Positions 22,561 through 34,640 of a stretch of 64,000 nucleotides of DNA are shown here, piece by piece. Made by a program: the position numbers and the translations under genes. How positions within the stretch are numbered: position 1 is the stretch's first letter; every line of letters starts with the position of its first letter. This DNA is from Xenopus tropicalis (lineage: Eukaryota > Chordata > Amphibia > Anura > Pipidae), in the NCBI RefSeq assembly GCF_000004195.4, contig NC_030677.2:173650019-173714018 (forward strand), in the 5' to 3' direction. The notes below the pieces were generated by a model. That model was not told where the DNA came from. It did no database searches and was given only the letters and a program-made list of their open reading frames with translations.

Positions 22561-24290
22561 GTATCCTATGGTGGTCTTGAAGCCTTTAATGTTTAGCAGA
22601 TCGCAGACATAATACATGAAGAACAGAGCCAACATCTACCTTACCATGGATATTTTTGTCAAATTTGTATGAAACAGCACTAAAGTCATTAAAGTTAGGT
22701 TATTGGCACGCAGCACTAAAATCAACCTTCCCATGACAAATGCACATTCTAAAGCTGAATCACTAGCAATATATTTTACTAAAACACTGAGGATGCAAAT
22801 AAAAAATCCTCATCACTGCAGAGGAAATGGAGCATAGTGTTATTATAAACTCATTTTATCTGACTGATTTATAGCAAAGGATAGTTTCATTTTTTTAATA
22901 GCTGTACTGTATGCTTTAAAATGCATTTTTGTAGGGATAAAGTTTATATCAAAGAATGGCAACTTAAATCAGTTTTGCAGCTAACAAGCACTTGAAATCT
23001 GAAAATTAATTTAAAATTATTTTAAGACCACGGCTGAGACCAGGGCCCCAAAAATACCTATGTGGGATGCATTTGTTTCACTCTCAAACAGGATTACATA
23101 CAGTTTATTTGCCCATTATCAATAATAAATGAACTGCTACTGTTCAGATGGACCCCTTACTCCAACCACTGCAAATATTTAAGAGTTAATATCCTTGGAG
23201 AGGGGTTTGGATCCCATCCTAACTATATTACCAGTTAAATTGTAATCTATGGTTACTTTATTTAATCATCCAGGTCTATAGCATTTTGTCTTTGAACTGT
23301 TGTGCCTAAATAGAAATACATGTATTTACCTCCATGCTATTAGACAGGAAAGGAATATACTGACATACTGTATACTGCCATGACTTTGGGTGCTTTGCTG
23401 TTGCAATTTGCAACCTGCAGTTACTATCTTGCTTATGTGGCCCATGTGGCAGTAATAATTCTGACATTGATGATTTTCATCATGAAATCAGATTACCTCC
23501 TGAAAGATAGAATAAGATGTTGGGGGAATGCCTATTTAATCTGGAAGCCAAGCTGACAGCAAATTAGAGTGACATTTGGGGTAAACACCTATTTTCTTCC
23601 CTAGATATTCTAATGAGTATTTTATATTTAAAGAGCGTGGATACCAATGGTTCACAAATCTGCCCCTATACCTTATAAGATCAAAGACTGAGCATCCAAA
23701 GTTTGTGTGAAGGAACTTATATGCAGAGGGATTGCTTAACTGTGACTTTCTATGTCTTGTTTTGTATGCATTATTAAATCTTGCTGCCTTTCTGTGGCCA
23801 AATTTCTCTGTTAAATTATTTGGCACATTCCATTTCTTGTGCAAGTAGTAGCTCTTTCTGACAATACCTGTCAAAACTAGTTTGCTAAATTATTCAGCAG
23901 GTTCCATTTTTCATGTCATGTAACTAAGCAGCTATATATTTTGAACCCCTACAGATTTGCATGACAGGTTTTTACTTGCCTTAGTGTTTGTGTCCATCTA
24001 TGGCACCTGCAAGTGTTAATTCAGAGATATAACTGGGAAAATTGAAAACACTGTTCTAAAGAACCCAAAGACCCTATGCAGTATTGGCACCAATTCCTTT
24101 CGTGTAATAACTGTCTTTGCTAGAAAGGGAGAGGTGAGCATTTGCATTTTTAATTGTTTTCCAAACTCTTCTTATACCATGACTCCAATCAAAAAGCTTC
24201 CAAAAACTTCAAACCAGATCTACATATCATGTCTTTCTTGTCAATCTACTCCATGTCCGTCAAAATCAGCCCTCCTATCAGAGCGAGAAC
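22561..24290. other. intergenic DNA without recognised features
   Basis: AT-rich sequence downstream of TMEM232. The open frame on the minus strand at 23536-23874 has no recognisable family motif and no supporting signals. Nothing else seen. Confidence 0.35.
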
Positions 24291-24299
24291 TACTATCTT

Positions 24300-24535
24300 A
24301 AGGCTCTTTTAATTTAATTTCTGACTCCAAGAGGGCAATTGGAACAGTCCTCGTATCAGTCATGTACTAGGATTTAATTTCAATAAACCCTGTATTTTCT
24401 CACTTTCTAAACAGCCATCCAACTTTTTTTGAAGCTATGTAATGTATCTGCCAGTACAACTGCTTTGGAGAATTCCGCAACGTCACAGCTTTCACTATAA
24501 CAAACCCTTTTTGTTGAACTTCGATCTTCTAATCT
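24300..24535. repeat. dispersed repeat, second copy at 41345-41462
   Basis: CTGACTCCAAGAGGGCAATTGGA, then a stretch with ACAGCCATCCAACTTTTTTTG and AATTCCGCAACGTCACAGC. 41345-41462 has CTGACTCCAAGATGGCAATTG and AAAGCCATCTAAGCC in the same order. A known-looking frog interspersed repeat; class not assigned. Confidence 0.55.
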
Positions 24536-25339
24536 GAATAGATGGATGAAAAAAATCTACTGTTGAATAACATATCAAAGATTATATTGTATGGTCAATC
24601 TGTATAACAGACAGCAAAATCCTTGTATGCACTTCCACCAAGGGTGCAGAATCCACCAGAAAAGCTTAGAACAATAATAGGGCTATGGGGCAGGATTGAC
24701 AACTCTGCACATATAAATATTTATTTAGAAATATATTTTTAGCAGCTAATGCCTCATAGTCCTATTCTTGTGCTACTTCACTTTGGCACAGGAGCCAGAG
24801 CAGGGAGACAAGTACCTCAGTACTTAATTAGGACCAATGCTCAGGCACAAAATGTGAGTAGGGCAGGGTCAGCCCTGATTGGCTGACCCCAACCCAGCAA
24901 TAAGGGTGCTGGGGTGAAATAGCTGAGCCAGAGATCCAGGTAAAAAAGAGAATGAATGGGAAATGAGCACTTGCATTGTATTTAAAGCAATCCGTTCCCC
25001 CTTTTCTATTTTTGCTTTATGGATGGCTCCTTTACAACACTTGTAGTTTTTATAGGCTTTAATAAAAGTGTCTGACCCCTCTGACTTTTCAGTGCTTTCC
25101 TCTTCATTCCTATTCTTTACATTTGTATTAAGCCACAAACTGTGATTCTTAATGTTATTAAATTTTTTTATTTACTAAGCGAATAGAGTTTAATATCATT
25201 TTAGCTGAAAACCTAATGTGCCAATATACTGTAGACTCTTTGGTGACCCAATGTATATTTGTTTTTTGCAACACACATTAAATTAGATAATATTATAGTC
25301 ACACCCAAGTGAATTTGTATATATGGATTGTTAGAGATT

Positions 25340-25610
25340 ACCAGATTGAATATAGCATCAGTTCTTGCTGAACCTAAAACCTGTCTAGACCATGTAGAAG
25401 TCAATGGCAGATGTCCCTTTTACAACTGGAAGATCATTCCTTGCTTTGCGGTTTAAAAGGGTTTTTTTTAAAGAGGAAAAACAATATGAAAAAGCCACAG
25501 GTTCAAAAACAAAATCACAGTTTTTGCTTTTTTCCCCACGTCTTTTTTCCATTCGTACTTTTTCAATTTGGATTTTTTGATAAATGACTGACATTCGTGG
25601 AAATTAGCTT
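25340..25610. mobile_element. MITE fragment with CATGTAGAAGTCAATGG core
   Basis: Core GACCATGTAGAAGTCAATGG with GCAGATGTCCC after it, then GAAAAAGCCACAGG and TTCAATTTGGATTTTTTGAT. The ends are eroded. A run of 9 C at 25665-25673 lies just outside. Confidence 0.5.
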
Positions 25611-26375
25611 AATTGTGGTTTCAAAAAACATATCAAATGAAGAAAATGCAAATGTTAATAAAGCCCCCCCCCCTTAATTTTGCCTCCATTTTCCCTTGAG
25701 ATCATATATAATGTGTCCTATACATGTATTAAGAATTCCACAAAAAAATGTATCTGATATAAATGCAAAAATGCAAAGTTTTTATACAATTCCAAATGTA
25801 TTTGGCTAGCATTTTAACGCATAATTTGTCTTTGTGTATTATAACCCTTATGTGACAAGTTTAATTAGCACATTTGCTTCTCATGGAGAGGCAGCTGAAA
25901 CATGAATGATACATGCCTTGTTGGGAACATATTGCCCCATTAGCTTTCCAAAGTTCTTTATTAGCTTTTCTCCCTCGTGAAGGTATGAGGGAATATATAA
26001 GAAATGACATTCTATATCACTTTCTCTCGGCGTGGTGGCAGATACACATGACTGATAACTTGAAAATAAGGAACAACATGTTATGTGCTTGAAAAGACAT
26101 TTGGTAGTTTCTCAATCTATCAAAATAATGGTTTTCAAGAATGAACTATACATTTTCCCCGGCTGAATTTTTAGAAAACAAAATTGCTTTTATAGTGAAG
26201 GAATGGGCTATAATTTATATTAACCCCTTGCGTGCAGGACCAGTGCAAGTCAGTGTAATCACAGTCCTTTTTGAATTCTCAAAACACACAAAATGATGTC
26301 GCAATGCTGTTCCGTGGATGCATGCATCAGTTTAACCACCCCCCAGTCATAAACTGCTATTTGGTTAATAAAGGG

Positions 26376-27380
26376 TACAGGTGTGGGATCTATTATCCAG
26401 AATGCTTGGGACCTGGGGTTTTCCAAATAAGGGATTTTCTGTCATTTGGCTGCCATGTTAAAATAATTAAAAAAAGTGTTAGAAGGTCCTAAACATAAAT
26501 GAACTCACAAATACATGACAGATACTCACAGATACATGAGGTCTCCCAACTCAATATGGTTCTGGAAATATTTATTCCTTTTTCCTCATATCCTCTCTGG
26601 CTTCACTGAGCAGATATTAACAGTTATTTTTTCTGTTGTGTCTATTACTGTTATTTTAATCATTTGTTTCATTTTAAGTCAGATATCCCAGTTCAGTACT
26701 GTAATATATTATAATGCCTTTATTGTTTTTTCTCTCTATTAATACGATATAATATTGTACTTGAATAGATAATTTGTTATGCATCAGACACATATCTTTC
26801 TTACTGGATGTTTTTATAAAATAATACTTTACTATACTTTATTGTAATACTCACAATGATGGATTGTAAAATTCTTGTTTGATTTGATTTTGAAAATTCA
26901 ATAAAAAGATTTGAAGAGAAATAGAAAAATATTAAACAATAAATAAACCGAATAAGATTGTTTTGCTACCAATATGGATTCATGCAGCTTAGATACCATC
27001 AAGTACAAGCTATTGTTTTATTATTATGGAGAAAAAGTAAATAATCTAAAAAATTGAGTCTATGGGAAATGACCTTCACCTAATTCAGAACTTTCTGGTA
27101 ACGGGTTTCCGTATAATGGGGAAACGGTATGAAATTTGTTATCCGGAAACGCATTATCCAGAAAGTTTTAAATTACAGGAAGGTCAATCAAATTGGGTGT
27201 ATGATTTCCTTTTTCCCTGTAATAATAATACAGTACCTTGTACTTGATCCCAACTAAGATATAATCAATCCTTAATGGAGGTTTTAGTAGACTTAAGGTA
27301 TGGAGATCAAAATTACAAAAAAACCCTGTATTCAGAAAATCCCAAGTCCCAAGCATTCTGGATAACAAGTCCCATACCTA
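26376..27380. mobile_element. composite of two CAGGTATGGGA MITEs with an inserted retroelement tail
   Basis: Left end CAGGTGTGGGATCTATTATC at 26378; the interior resumes at about 26935 (AATAAACCGAATAAGATTG) and runs to GGTAACGGGTTTCCGTATAA near 27117. A second, opposite copy follows to CCCATACCTATA at 27380. The break at about 26485-26935 is filled by foreign sequence whose end, GAAAATTCAATAAAAAG, looks like a LINE 3' end; no target duplication was seen. Confidence 0.6.
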
Positions 27381-27548
27381 TAGTCATACATATATGTACA
27401 TAGAACCTACATGTCTTGCGGCTAATTTATCACTTACTTAAGGGATAAATTTTACCAGTGCAGCTATGCATATCAACCAATCAGACATTTGGTTGAATAA
27501 TCTAACTTGTAATAGACTGGACAAATTGCTTATTGGTTGGTATCTTAA

Positions 27549-27876
27549 GGCTGATGCCAGACGTGGCGTAGGGCTGATTTTTTCGGCAAGCAGAAAAACG
27601 CTTGCCGAAAATTCAGCCCTACGCCTGCTACTTGTGCCTGCACCTGAATGAATGGGATACGCTCGGGTGCAGGCACATGTAGCCGATATACGCATGGAAA
27701 CGCGAGAGAATGCAAAGTCTCGCGTTTTCATGCGTATATCGGCTACACGTGCCTGCACCCGAGCGTATTTCATTCATTCAGGTGCAGGCACAAGTAGCAG
27801 GCGTAGGGCTGAATTTTCGGCAAGCGTTTTTCCGCTTGCCGAAAAAATCAGCCCTACGCCATGTGTGGCATCAGCC
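27549..27876. mobile_element. palindromic MITE, GGCTGATGCC ends (copy 2, near-perfect)
   Basis: 328 bp lying between TTAA at 27545-27548 and TTAA at 27877-27880. The whole element is one inverted repeat centred near 27714. Each arm also has its own hairpin (TTTTTTCGGCAAGC paired with GCTTGCCGAAAATTCAG, and the same on the right). Words such as GATACGCTCGGGTGCAGGC are shared with the copy at 15541. Open frames on both strands are palindrome by-products. Confidence 0.88.
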
Positions 27877-28099
27877 TTAACTGCCTGGGGCAGTTTAGAA
27901 CTTGTGTCAATAAGCACCTTTATTTTAAAACCATATTTTTCAATCTAAAATTACAGAATCTGATGCAAGTCCTGAGAAATTCTAATCCCTCTTTATTTGC
28001 ACTCATGCCTCACTATTTGAATGAAATATTTTTCTGCGTGCAATCTGCCAATCATACTTGGAATGCTGAATTGAAAATGCATGAAAATAGTTTCTTCTT

Positions 28100-28660
28100 G
28101 CTGTGAACAATTTTGAAATGCAATTAAATCCCTGTAGGGTTACAAAAATTAACAAAAACTGAAGATCAAATTCAAAAAGACTTAAATGTCAAATTTAAAT
28201 CTAGGTGTTGTGTTTGTACTGTAAGTGCTCTAGGAAAGGAAATGTTGAACTAATATTTATTAACCATATGATTCAACTCAATAAATGTCAAGATCAGCAA
28301 CGTGAAGCTTAATTTATGAGCGTTGCAAGCAGAACTTTATATACTCGCTGCTGAGTAAATGTTTTGTGTGTTTATGGGCACTAAATTCCCACGTTACAGC
28401 CAGCCAAACTTGAGGTGATTTTCAGAATATCTGAATTTATGGAGGACAATTAATTTGTTGAGGAGGGAGACTGAAGCTGATTTTCTGTCAATAAAAGAAG
28501 ATCCAAATGAGGAAATTCCAGTAGGTTTTTAGGAAACATCGTCTTACTATTCTCCTGCCTACAGAAAGGTGGAAGCAGAAATTCAGAAGGCGAAGAAGAG
28601 AATTTGTTTAAAATGGTAGAGGGGAAGAATGAAGAAAATAATAAAAGTCTAATGGGGTTA
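28100..28660. other. intergenic DNA without recognised features
   Basis: AT-rich, no clear repeat ends, no plausible exon. The stretch 28300-28450 is free of repeats I recognise. Confidence 0.3.
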
Positions 28661-28811
28661 TGTAATAAAAGGCACTAAGTTTGCTCAGAAGCAGTAACCC
28701 ATAACAACCAATCAGCATATAGCATTTGCCGGTCACCTATTTGAAAGCAAGCATCTTATTGGTTGCTATGGTTTACTGCTCCTGGGCAAGCTTAGTGCCT
28801 GTTATTACATA
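28661..28811. mobile_element. short foldback MITE, GGCACTAAG...CTTAGTGCC
   Basis: AAAGGCACTAAGTTTGCTCA pairs with CTGGGCAAGCTTAGTGCC, and inside them AGCAGTAACCCATAACAACC pairs with GGTTGCTATGGTTTACTGCT. The flanks TGTAATA and TATTACA pair too. Two relatives occur at 20925 and 46797. Confidence 0.75.
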
Positions 28812-28892
28812 TAGGGGTAGGTATAGATGTACAGTAAATCTAGAATAATTTGACCAGACCACCACTTTATCTGGTTATAATATTATATCTCC

Positions 28893-29029
28893 AATATGAT
28901 AATATCGTGACTATTCCGATTTTTTCGTAAACATTTTCGTGAGATTTCCGATCATCAGAAATTATCGTATCTAATCCGAATTTTACCCATTTTGGGATTC
29001 GAACTCGTACTTTGATGAATCTGCCCCTG
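28893..29029. mobile_element. half of a GGGGCAGATT-type MITE
   Basis: Ends TTTGATGAATCTGCCCC at the right. The interior has ATTTTCGTGAGATTTCCGA and TAATCCGAATTTTACCCA. No matching left end, so the copy is truncated. It lies just left of the large element. Confidence 0.5.
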
Positions 29030-29138
29030 AATGTTTGGTTGAGAAAACCAATAATAAATTGTTAAATATATAAACAACTGTAAAAAAGAATAATACGATT
29101 ATTTGTGAAACATGTTTATTAACCTTTTTAGTGCCACA

Positions 29139-29203
29139 GGACGTAGAATCTACGTCCTGGGTACTAAAGGACCAAAGTGCCACAGAACGTAGATTCTATG
29201 TCC
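29139..29203. promoter_or_regulatory. paired subterminal palindromes, possible transposase-binding sites
   Basis: GGACGTAGAATCTACGTCC (29139-29157) is a perfect palindrome around GAATC/GATTC. It is repeated with changes as GAACGTAGATTCTATGTCC at 29185-29203. Each is preceded by GTGCCACAG, the inner part of the terminal repeat. So end-plus-palindrome is duplicated in tandem at the left end. The role as binding sites is inferred. Confidence 0.5.
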
Positions 29204-29520
29204 TGGGGCACTTCCGGGTTTGGGAGCGGAGAAGCGGCTTTTCAAGCCGCTTCTTCGCTCCCCGCTCGTTCCCCAGCCTCCAGACACAAGTCAGAGGTGG
29301 GGAACGAGTGGCCCCTGGGGCGTGATCGCCCAGGGGCCCCATAGGAAATGTCAGGACACGCTGTCTATGCGTGCCTGACATTTCCTGCTCTCCCTTCCCT
29401 CCCCCCTGGCCCCCCTTCTCATACTCACCGGATCGGCGTCGCAGAAAGAAGCTGCAGCGTCTCCTGGGTCCTTCCTCCCACCTTCACACGATGTCTGTGC
29501 CTGCTTGTCCCAGGTAAGTG

Positions 29521-29700
29521 TAAAAAAACACACATACACACACATAATACACTAATACACACTTATACTCACACTTACACACAAACACATACATTTTGGG
29601 TAGTTGTTGGGTTTCACACATTCAGAACAGTTACACTTACACATACTTACTTGCACACTCACTTGCACACTCACACACATGCACAAAAAACACATTTTAC
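29521..29700. repeat. CA-rich low-complexity block
   Basis: Irregular ACAC/CTCAC/CTTACACA runs with interruptions (TTTTGGGTAGTTGTTGGG). They make a false open frame on the + strand. A T-run follows at 29735-29755. Confidence 0.85.
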
Positions 29701-30163
29701 CATGTGTACACACTCACTTACACACTTATGTAATTTTGTATTTTTTTTTTTTTTTCTATCGCATCGTTTTTATTCTTGCCTGAAAAAAATGTTTTATTGC
29801 CTTTGCGGATAGCGTATTCGCTAACCGCACTGCGCAATACCTTTTGTGTATTATTTTGGTGTTTCTACTACATGTTCTGTGATTTTGGTGCATTTTTGGG
29901 TTTTTTACTGCATGTTTAGCCATTTTATAGCATTTTCAGTTATGCATAGTTGTTGTTCGCTTGACTTTGTCTGTAAAACTTATTTGCCCAAGCCAAAATA
30001 CTCAAACTGTTATTCTGCCTGCAGATATTATTAGGCAAAAAAAAAAATGATTTTAGTGATTTCTTTTTTATTTTTATCAATTTTAGGGCTTTTTACATTG
30101 TTCTTTGTTACTTGTCTTTGCACATGGACATTTTGTCTGCTGTATTTCAATTTGGCATCCTCT

Positions 30164-32050
30164 GTACCCCACATAGTTTGGTAAATCTATTCATATTGGG
30201 CATCAAACTGTTCAGTAGACCCCTGGCGTTCATAGTTAGAATGTTTTATGTTGATACGTTACTAAATGTGGGGGTACATAATGGGGTAAAATGCAAGCTT
30301 TGTGACAATTTTCAGAAATGTCATAAAAACCGTTCTGTTTAGCATAGCTTTGTAGTTTGGTAGTTTGCAGTAGAAAGATGTATTTACCCATTTTTGTTTT
30401 GTCAGAATGTGTACTTTCGGAAAATATATGGTTTTCTAGGGTCTCTGTACTGTTAGGGGATCTTATGCCGCATAATACACATACCGGGTGCAAAAACTGC
30501 ATGAGCCGGAGCGTCTTATGTGAAAATTCATATGCACTATTTTTACTTGGGTGCCCCTGTACCCCACATAGTTTGGTAAATCTATGCATATAGGGCATCA
30601 AACTGTTCAGTAGGCCCCTGGCGTTCATATTTAGAATGTTTTATGTTGATACGGTACAAAATGTGGGGGTACATAATGGGGTAAAATGCAAGCTTTGTGA
30701 CAATTTTCAGAAATGTCATAAAAACCGTTCTGTTTAGCATAGCTTTGTAGTTTGGTAGTTTGCAGTAGAAAGATGTATTTACCCATTTTTGTTTTGTCAG
30801 AATGTGTACTTTCGGAAAATATATGGTTTTCTAGGGTCTCTGTACTGTTAGGGGATCTTATGCCGCATAATACACATACCTGGTGCAAAAACTGCATGAG
30901 CCGGAGCGTCTTATGTGAAAATTCATATGCACTATTTTTACTTGGGTGCCCCTGTACCCCACATAGTTTGGTAAATCTATGCATATAGGGCATCAAACTG
31001 TTCAGTAGGCCCCTGGCGTTCATATTTAGAATGTTTTATGTTGATACGGTACAAAATGTGGGGGTACATAATGGGGTAAAATGCAAGCTTTGTGACAATT
31101 TTCAGAAATGTCATAAAAACCGTTCTGTTTAGCATAGCTTTGAAGTTTGGTAGTTTGCAGTAGAAAGATGTATTTACCCATTTTTGTTTTGTCAGAATGT
31201 GTACTTTCGGAAAATATATGGTTTTCTAGGGTCTCTGTACTGTTAGGGGATCTTATGCCGCATAATACACATACCTGGTGCAAAAACTGCATGAGCCGGA
31301 GCGTCTTATGTGAAAATTCATATGCACTATTTTTACTTGGGTGCCCCTGTACCCCACATAGTTTGGTAAATCTATGCATATAGGGCATCAAACTGTTCAG
31401 TAGACCCATGGCGTTCATATTTAGAATGTTTTATGTTGATACGGTACAAAATGTGGGGATACATAATGGGGTAAAATGCAAGCTTTGTGACAATTTTCAG
31501 AAATGTCATAAAAACCGTTCTGTTTAGCATAGCTTTGTAGTTTGGTAGTTTGCAGTAGAAAGATGTATTTACCCATTTTTGTTTTGTCAGAATGTGTACT
31601 TTCGGAAAATATATGGTTTTCTAGGGTCTCTGTACTGTTAGGGGATCTTATGCCGCATAATACACATACCGGGTGCAAAAACTGCATGAGCCAGAGCGTC
31701 TTATGTGAAAATTCATATGCACTATTTTTGCTTGGGTGCCCCTGTACCCCACATAGTTTGGTAAATCTATGCATATAGGGCATCAAACTGTTCAGTAGAC
31801 CCATGGCGTTCATATTTAGAATGTTTTATGTTGATACGGTACAAAATGTGGGGATACATAATGGGGTAAAATGCAAGCTTTGTGACAATTTTCAGAAATG
31901 TCATAAAAACCGTTCTGTTTAGCATAGCTTTGTAGTGTGGTAGTTTGCAGTAGAAAGATGTATTTACCCATTTTTGTTTTGTCAGAATGTGTACTTTCGG
32001 AAAATATATGGTTTTCTAGAGTCTCCTAACTGTTAGGGGGTCTTATGCCG
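30164..32050. repeat. tandem array A, 395-bp unit, about 4.8 copies
   Basis: GTACCCCACATAGTTTGGTA recurs at 30164, 30559, 30954, 31349 and 31744, exactly 395 bp apart. Copies 2-5 differ at only a few bases (for example ACCGGGTGC versus ACCTGGTGC, CCCCTGG versus CCCATGG). The first copy is slightly more diverged at its left edge. The last merges into array B around 32040. Confidence 0.95.
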
Positions 32051-32099
32051 CATAATGCACATGCCGGTAGCTTATATTGCAGTATATACACTTTGTATG

Positions 32100-34640
32100 C
32101 ACTAACTTCCTTTTGGGGTCTCTAAATGCCAGATACATCAGTGATCCTATGCACAATGGGCATCAAACTGTTCAGTGGACCCTTGGCTTTCATATTTAGG
32201 GTGTGTTTTCTTGGTACCTAATGTTATGTGGGAGATAAGGTGCTTGAAATTGGAAGATTTGATGTGATTTTCAGGTATTTCACCAAAACTAGCAATTTTG
32301 GGAAAGCACTGCGACTCTGTAGTTTGGAGTAGAAAGACATGGGTACCAATTTTGAATTCGCCCGAATGTGTACTTTCCAAAAATATATGGTTTTGGGGGG
32401 TCAATGTATTTTTTTGTGTTTTTACCCCACAGAAAATGCAGTAAATGTGTTGAATTTTCAGTAGCTAAAGAGACCTCTGGGGCAATCTCTATGCACTAAC
32501 TTCCTTATGGGGTCTCTAAATGCCAGATACAGTGGTGATCCTATGCACAATGGGCATCAAACTGTTCAGCGGACCCTTGGCTTTCATATTTAGGGTGTGT
32601 TTTCTTGGTACCTAATGTTATGTGGGAGATAAGGTGCTTGAAAGTGGAAGATTTGATGTGATTTTCAGGTATTTCACCAAAACTAGCAATTTTGGGAAAG
32701 CACTGCGACTCTGTAGTTTGGAGTAGAAAGACATGGGTACCAATTTTGAATTCGCCCGAATGTGTACTTTCCAAAAATATATGGTTTTGGGGGGTCAATG
32801 TATTTTTTTGTGTTTTTACCCCACAGAAAATGCAGTAAACGTGTTGAATTTTCAGTAGCTAAAGAGACCTCTGGGGCAATCTCTATGCACTAACTTCCTT
32901 ATGGGGTCTCTAAATGCCAGATACAGTGGTGATCCTATGCACAATGGGCATCAAACTGTTCAGCGGACCCTTGGCTTTCATATTTAGGGTGTGTTTTCTT
33001 GGTACCTAATGTTATGTGGGAGATAAGGTGCTTGAAAGTGGAAGATTTGATGTGATTTTCAGGTATTTCACCAAAACTAGCAATTTTGGGAAAGCACTGC
33101 GACTCTGTAGTTTGGAGTAGAAAGACATGGGTACCAATTTTGAATTCGTCCGAATGTGTACTTTCCAAAAATATATGGTTTTGGGGGGTCAATGTATTTT
33201 TTTGTGTTTTTACCCCACAGAAAATGCAGTAAATGTGTTGAATTTTCAGTAGCTAAAGAGACCTCTGGGGCAATCTCTATGCACTAACTTCCTTTTGGGG
33301 TCTCTAAATGCCAGATACATCGGTGATCCTATGCACAATGGGCATCAAACTGTTCAGTGGACCCTTAGCTTTCATATTTAGGGTGTGTTTTCTTGGTACC
33401 TAATGTTATGTGGGAGATAAGGTGCTTGAAAGTGGAAGATTTGATGTGATTTTCAGGTATTTCACCAAAACTAGCAATTTTGGGAAAGCACTGCGACTCT
33501 GTAGTTTGGAGTAGAAAGACATGGGTACCAATTTTGAATTCGCCCGAATGTGTACTTTCCAAAAATATATGGTTTTGGGGGGTCAATGTATTTTTTTGTG
33601 TTTTTACCCCACAGAAAATGCAGTAAACGTGTTGAATTTTCAGTAGCTAAAGAGACCTCTGGGGCAATCTCTATGCACTGACGTCCTTATGGGGTCTCTA
33701 AATGCCAGATACAGTGCTGATCCTATGCACAATGGGCATCAAACTGTTCAGCGGACCCTTGGCTTTCATATTTAGGGTGTGTTTTCTTGGTACCTAATGT
33801 TATGTGGGAGATAAGGTGCTTGAAAGTGGAAGATTTGATGTGATTTTCAGGTATTTCACCAAAACTAGCAATTTTGGGAAAGCACTGCGACTCTGTAGTT
33901 TGGAGTAGAAAGACATGGGTACCAATTTTGAATTCGCCTGAATGTGTACTTTCCAAAAATATATGGTTTTGGGGGGTCAATGTATTTTTTTGTGTTTTTA
34001 CCCCACAGAAAATGCAGTACGTGTGTTGAATTTTCAGTAGCTAAAGAGATCTCCTGGGCAATTTGTATGCACTAACTTCCTTATGGGGTCTCTAAATGCC
34101 AGATACATTGGTGATCCTATGCACAATGGGCATCAAACTGTTCAGCGGACCCTTGGCTTTCATATTTAGCGTTTGTTCTTTTGGTACCTAATGTTATCTG
34201 GGAGATAAGGTGCTTGAAAGTGGAAGATTTGATGTGATTTTTAGGTATTTCATCAAAACTGGCAATTTTGGGAAAGCATTGCGACTCTGTAGTTTGGAGT
34301 AGAAAGACATGGGTACCAATTTTGAATTCGTCCGAATGTGTACTTTCCAAAAATATATGGTTTTGGGGGGTCAATGTATTTTTTTGTGTTTTTACCCCAC
34401 AGAAAATGCAGTAAATGTATTGAATTTTCAGTAGCAAAAGAGATCTCCTGGGCAATTTGTATGTACTAACTTCCTTTTGGGGTTTCTAAATGCCAGATAC
34501 ATCGGTGATCCTATGCACAATGGGCATCAAACCGTTCAGTGGACCCCTGGCTTTCATATTTAGGGTGTGTTTTCTTGGTACCTAATGTTATGTGGGAGAT
34601 AAGGTGCTTGAAAGTGGAAGATTTGAGGTGATTTTTTAGA
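32100..34640. repeat. tandem array B, 394-bp unit, about 6.4 copies
   Basis: GGGCATCAAACTGTTCAG recurs at 32158, 32552, 32946, 33340, 33734, 34128 and (as ACCGTTCAG) 34522, 394 bp apart. B is a diverged relative of A: both have GGGCATCAAACTGTTCAG, TTCATATTTAG, GTGTACTTTC and AAATATATGGTTTT in the same order. After 34640 a still more diverged partial unit can be traced to about 34780. Confidence 0.95.

Noticed and set aside
23536..23874. 112-codon minus frame
   Set aside because: No recognisable motif, AT-rich context, no supporting signals.
29348..29812. 154-codon + frame
   Set aside because: Most of it is the CA-rich block (THTHT...) and a poly-Phe run from a T tract.
30236..34455. Family of 130- and 85-codon genes in tandem on the minus strand
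   Set aside because: They repeat exactly with the 395/394-bp arrays, lack promoters or splice context, and sit in a transposon; kept only as a low-interest finding.
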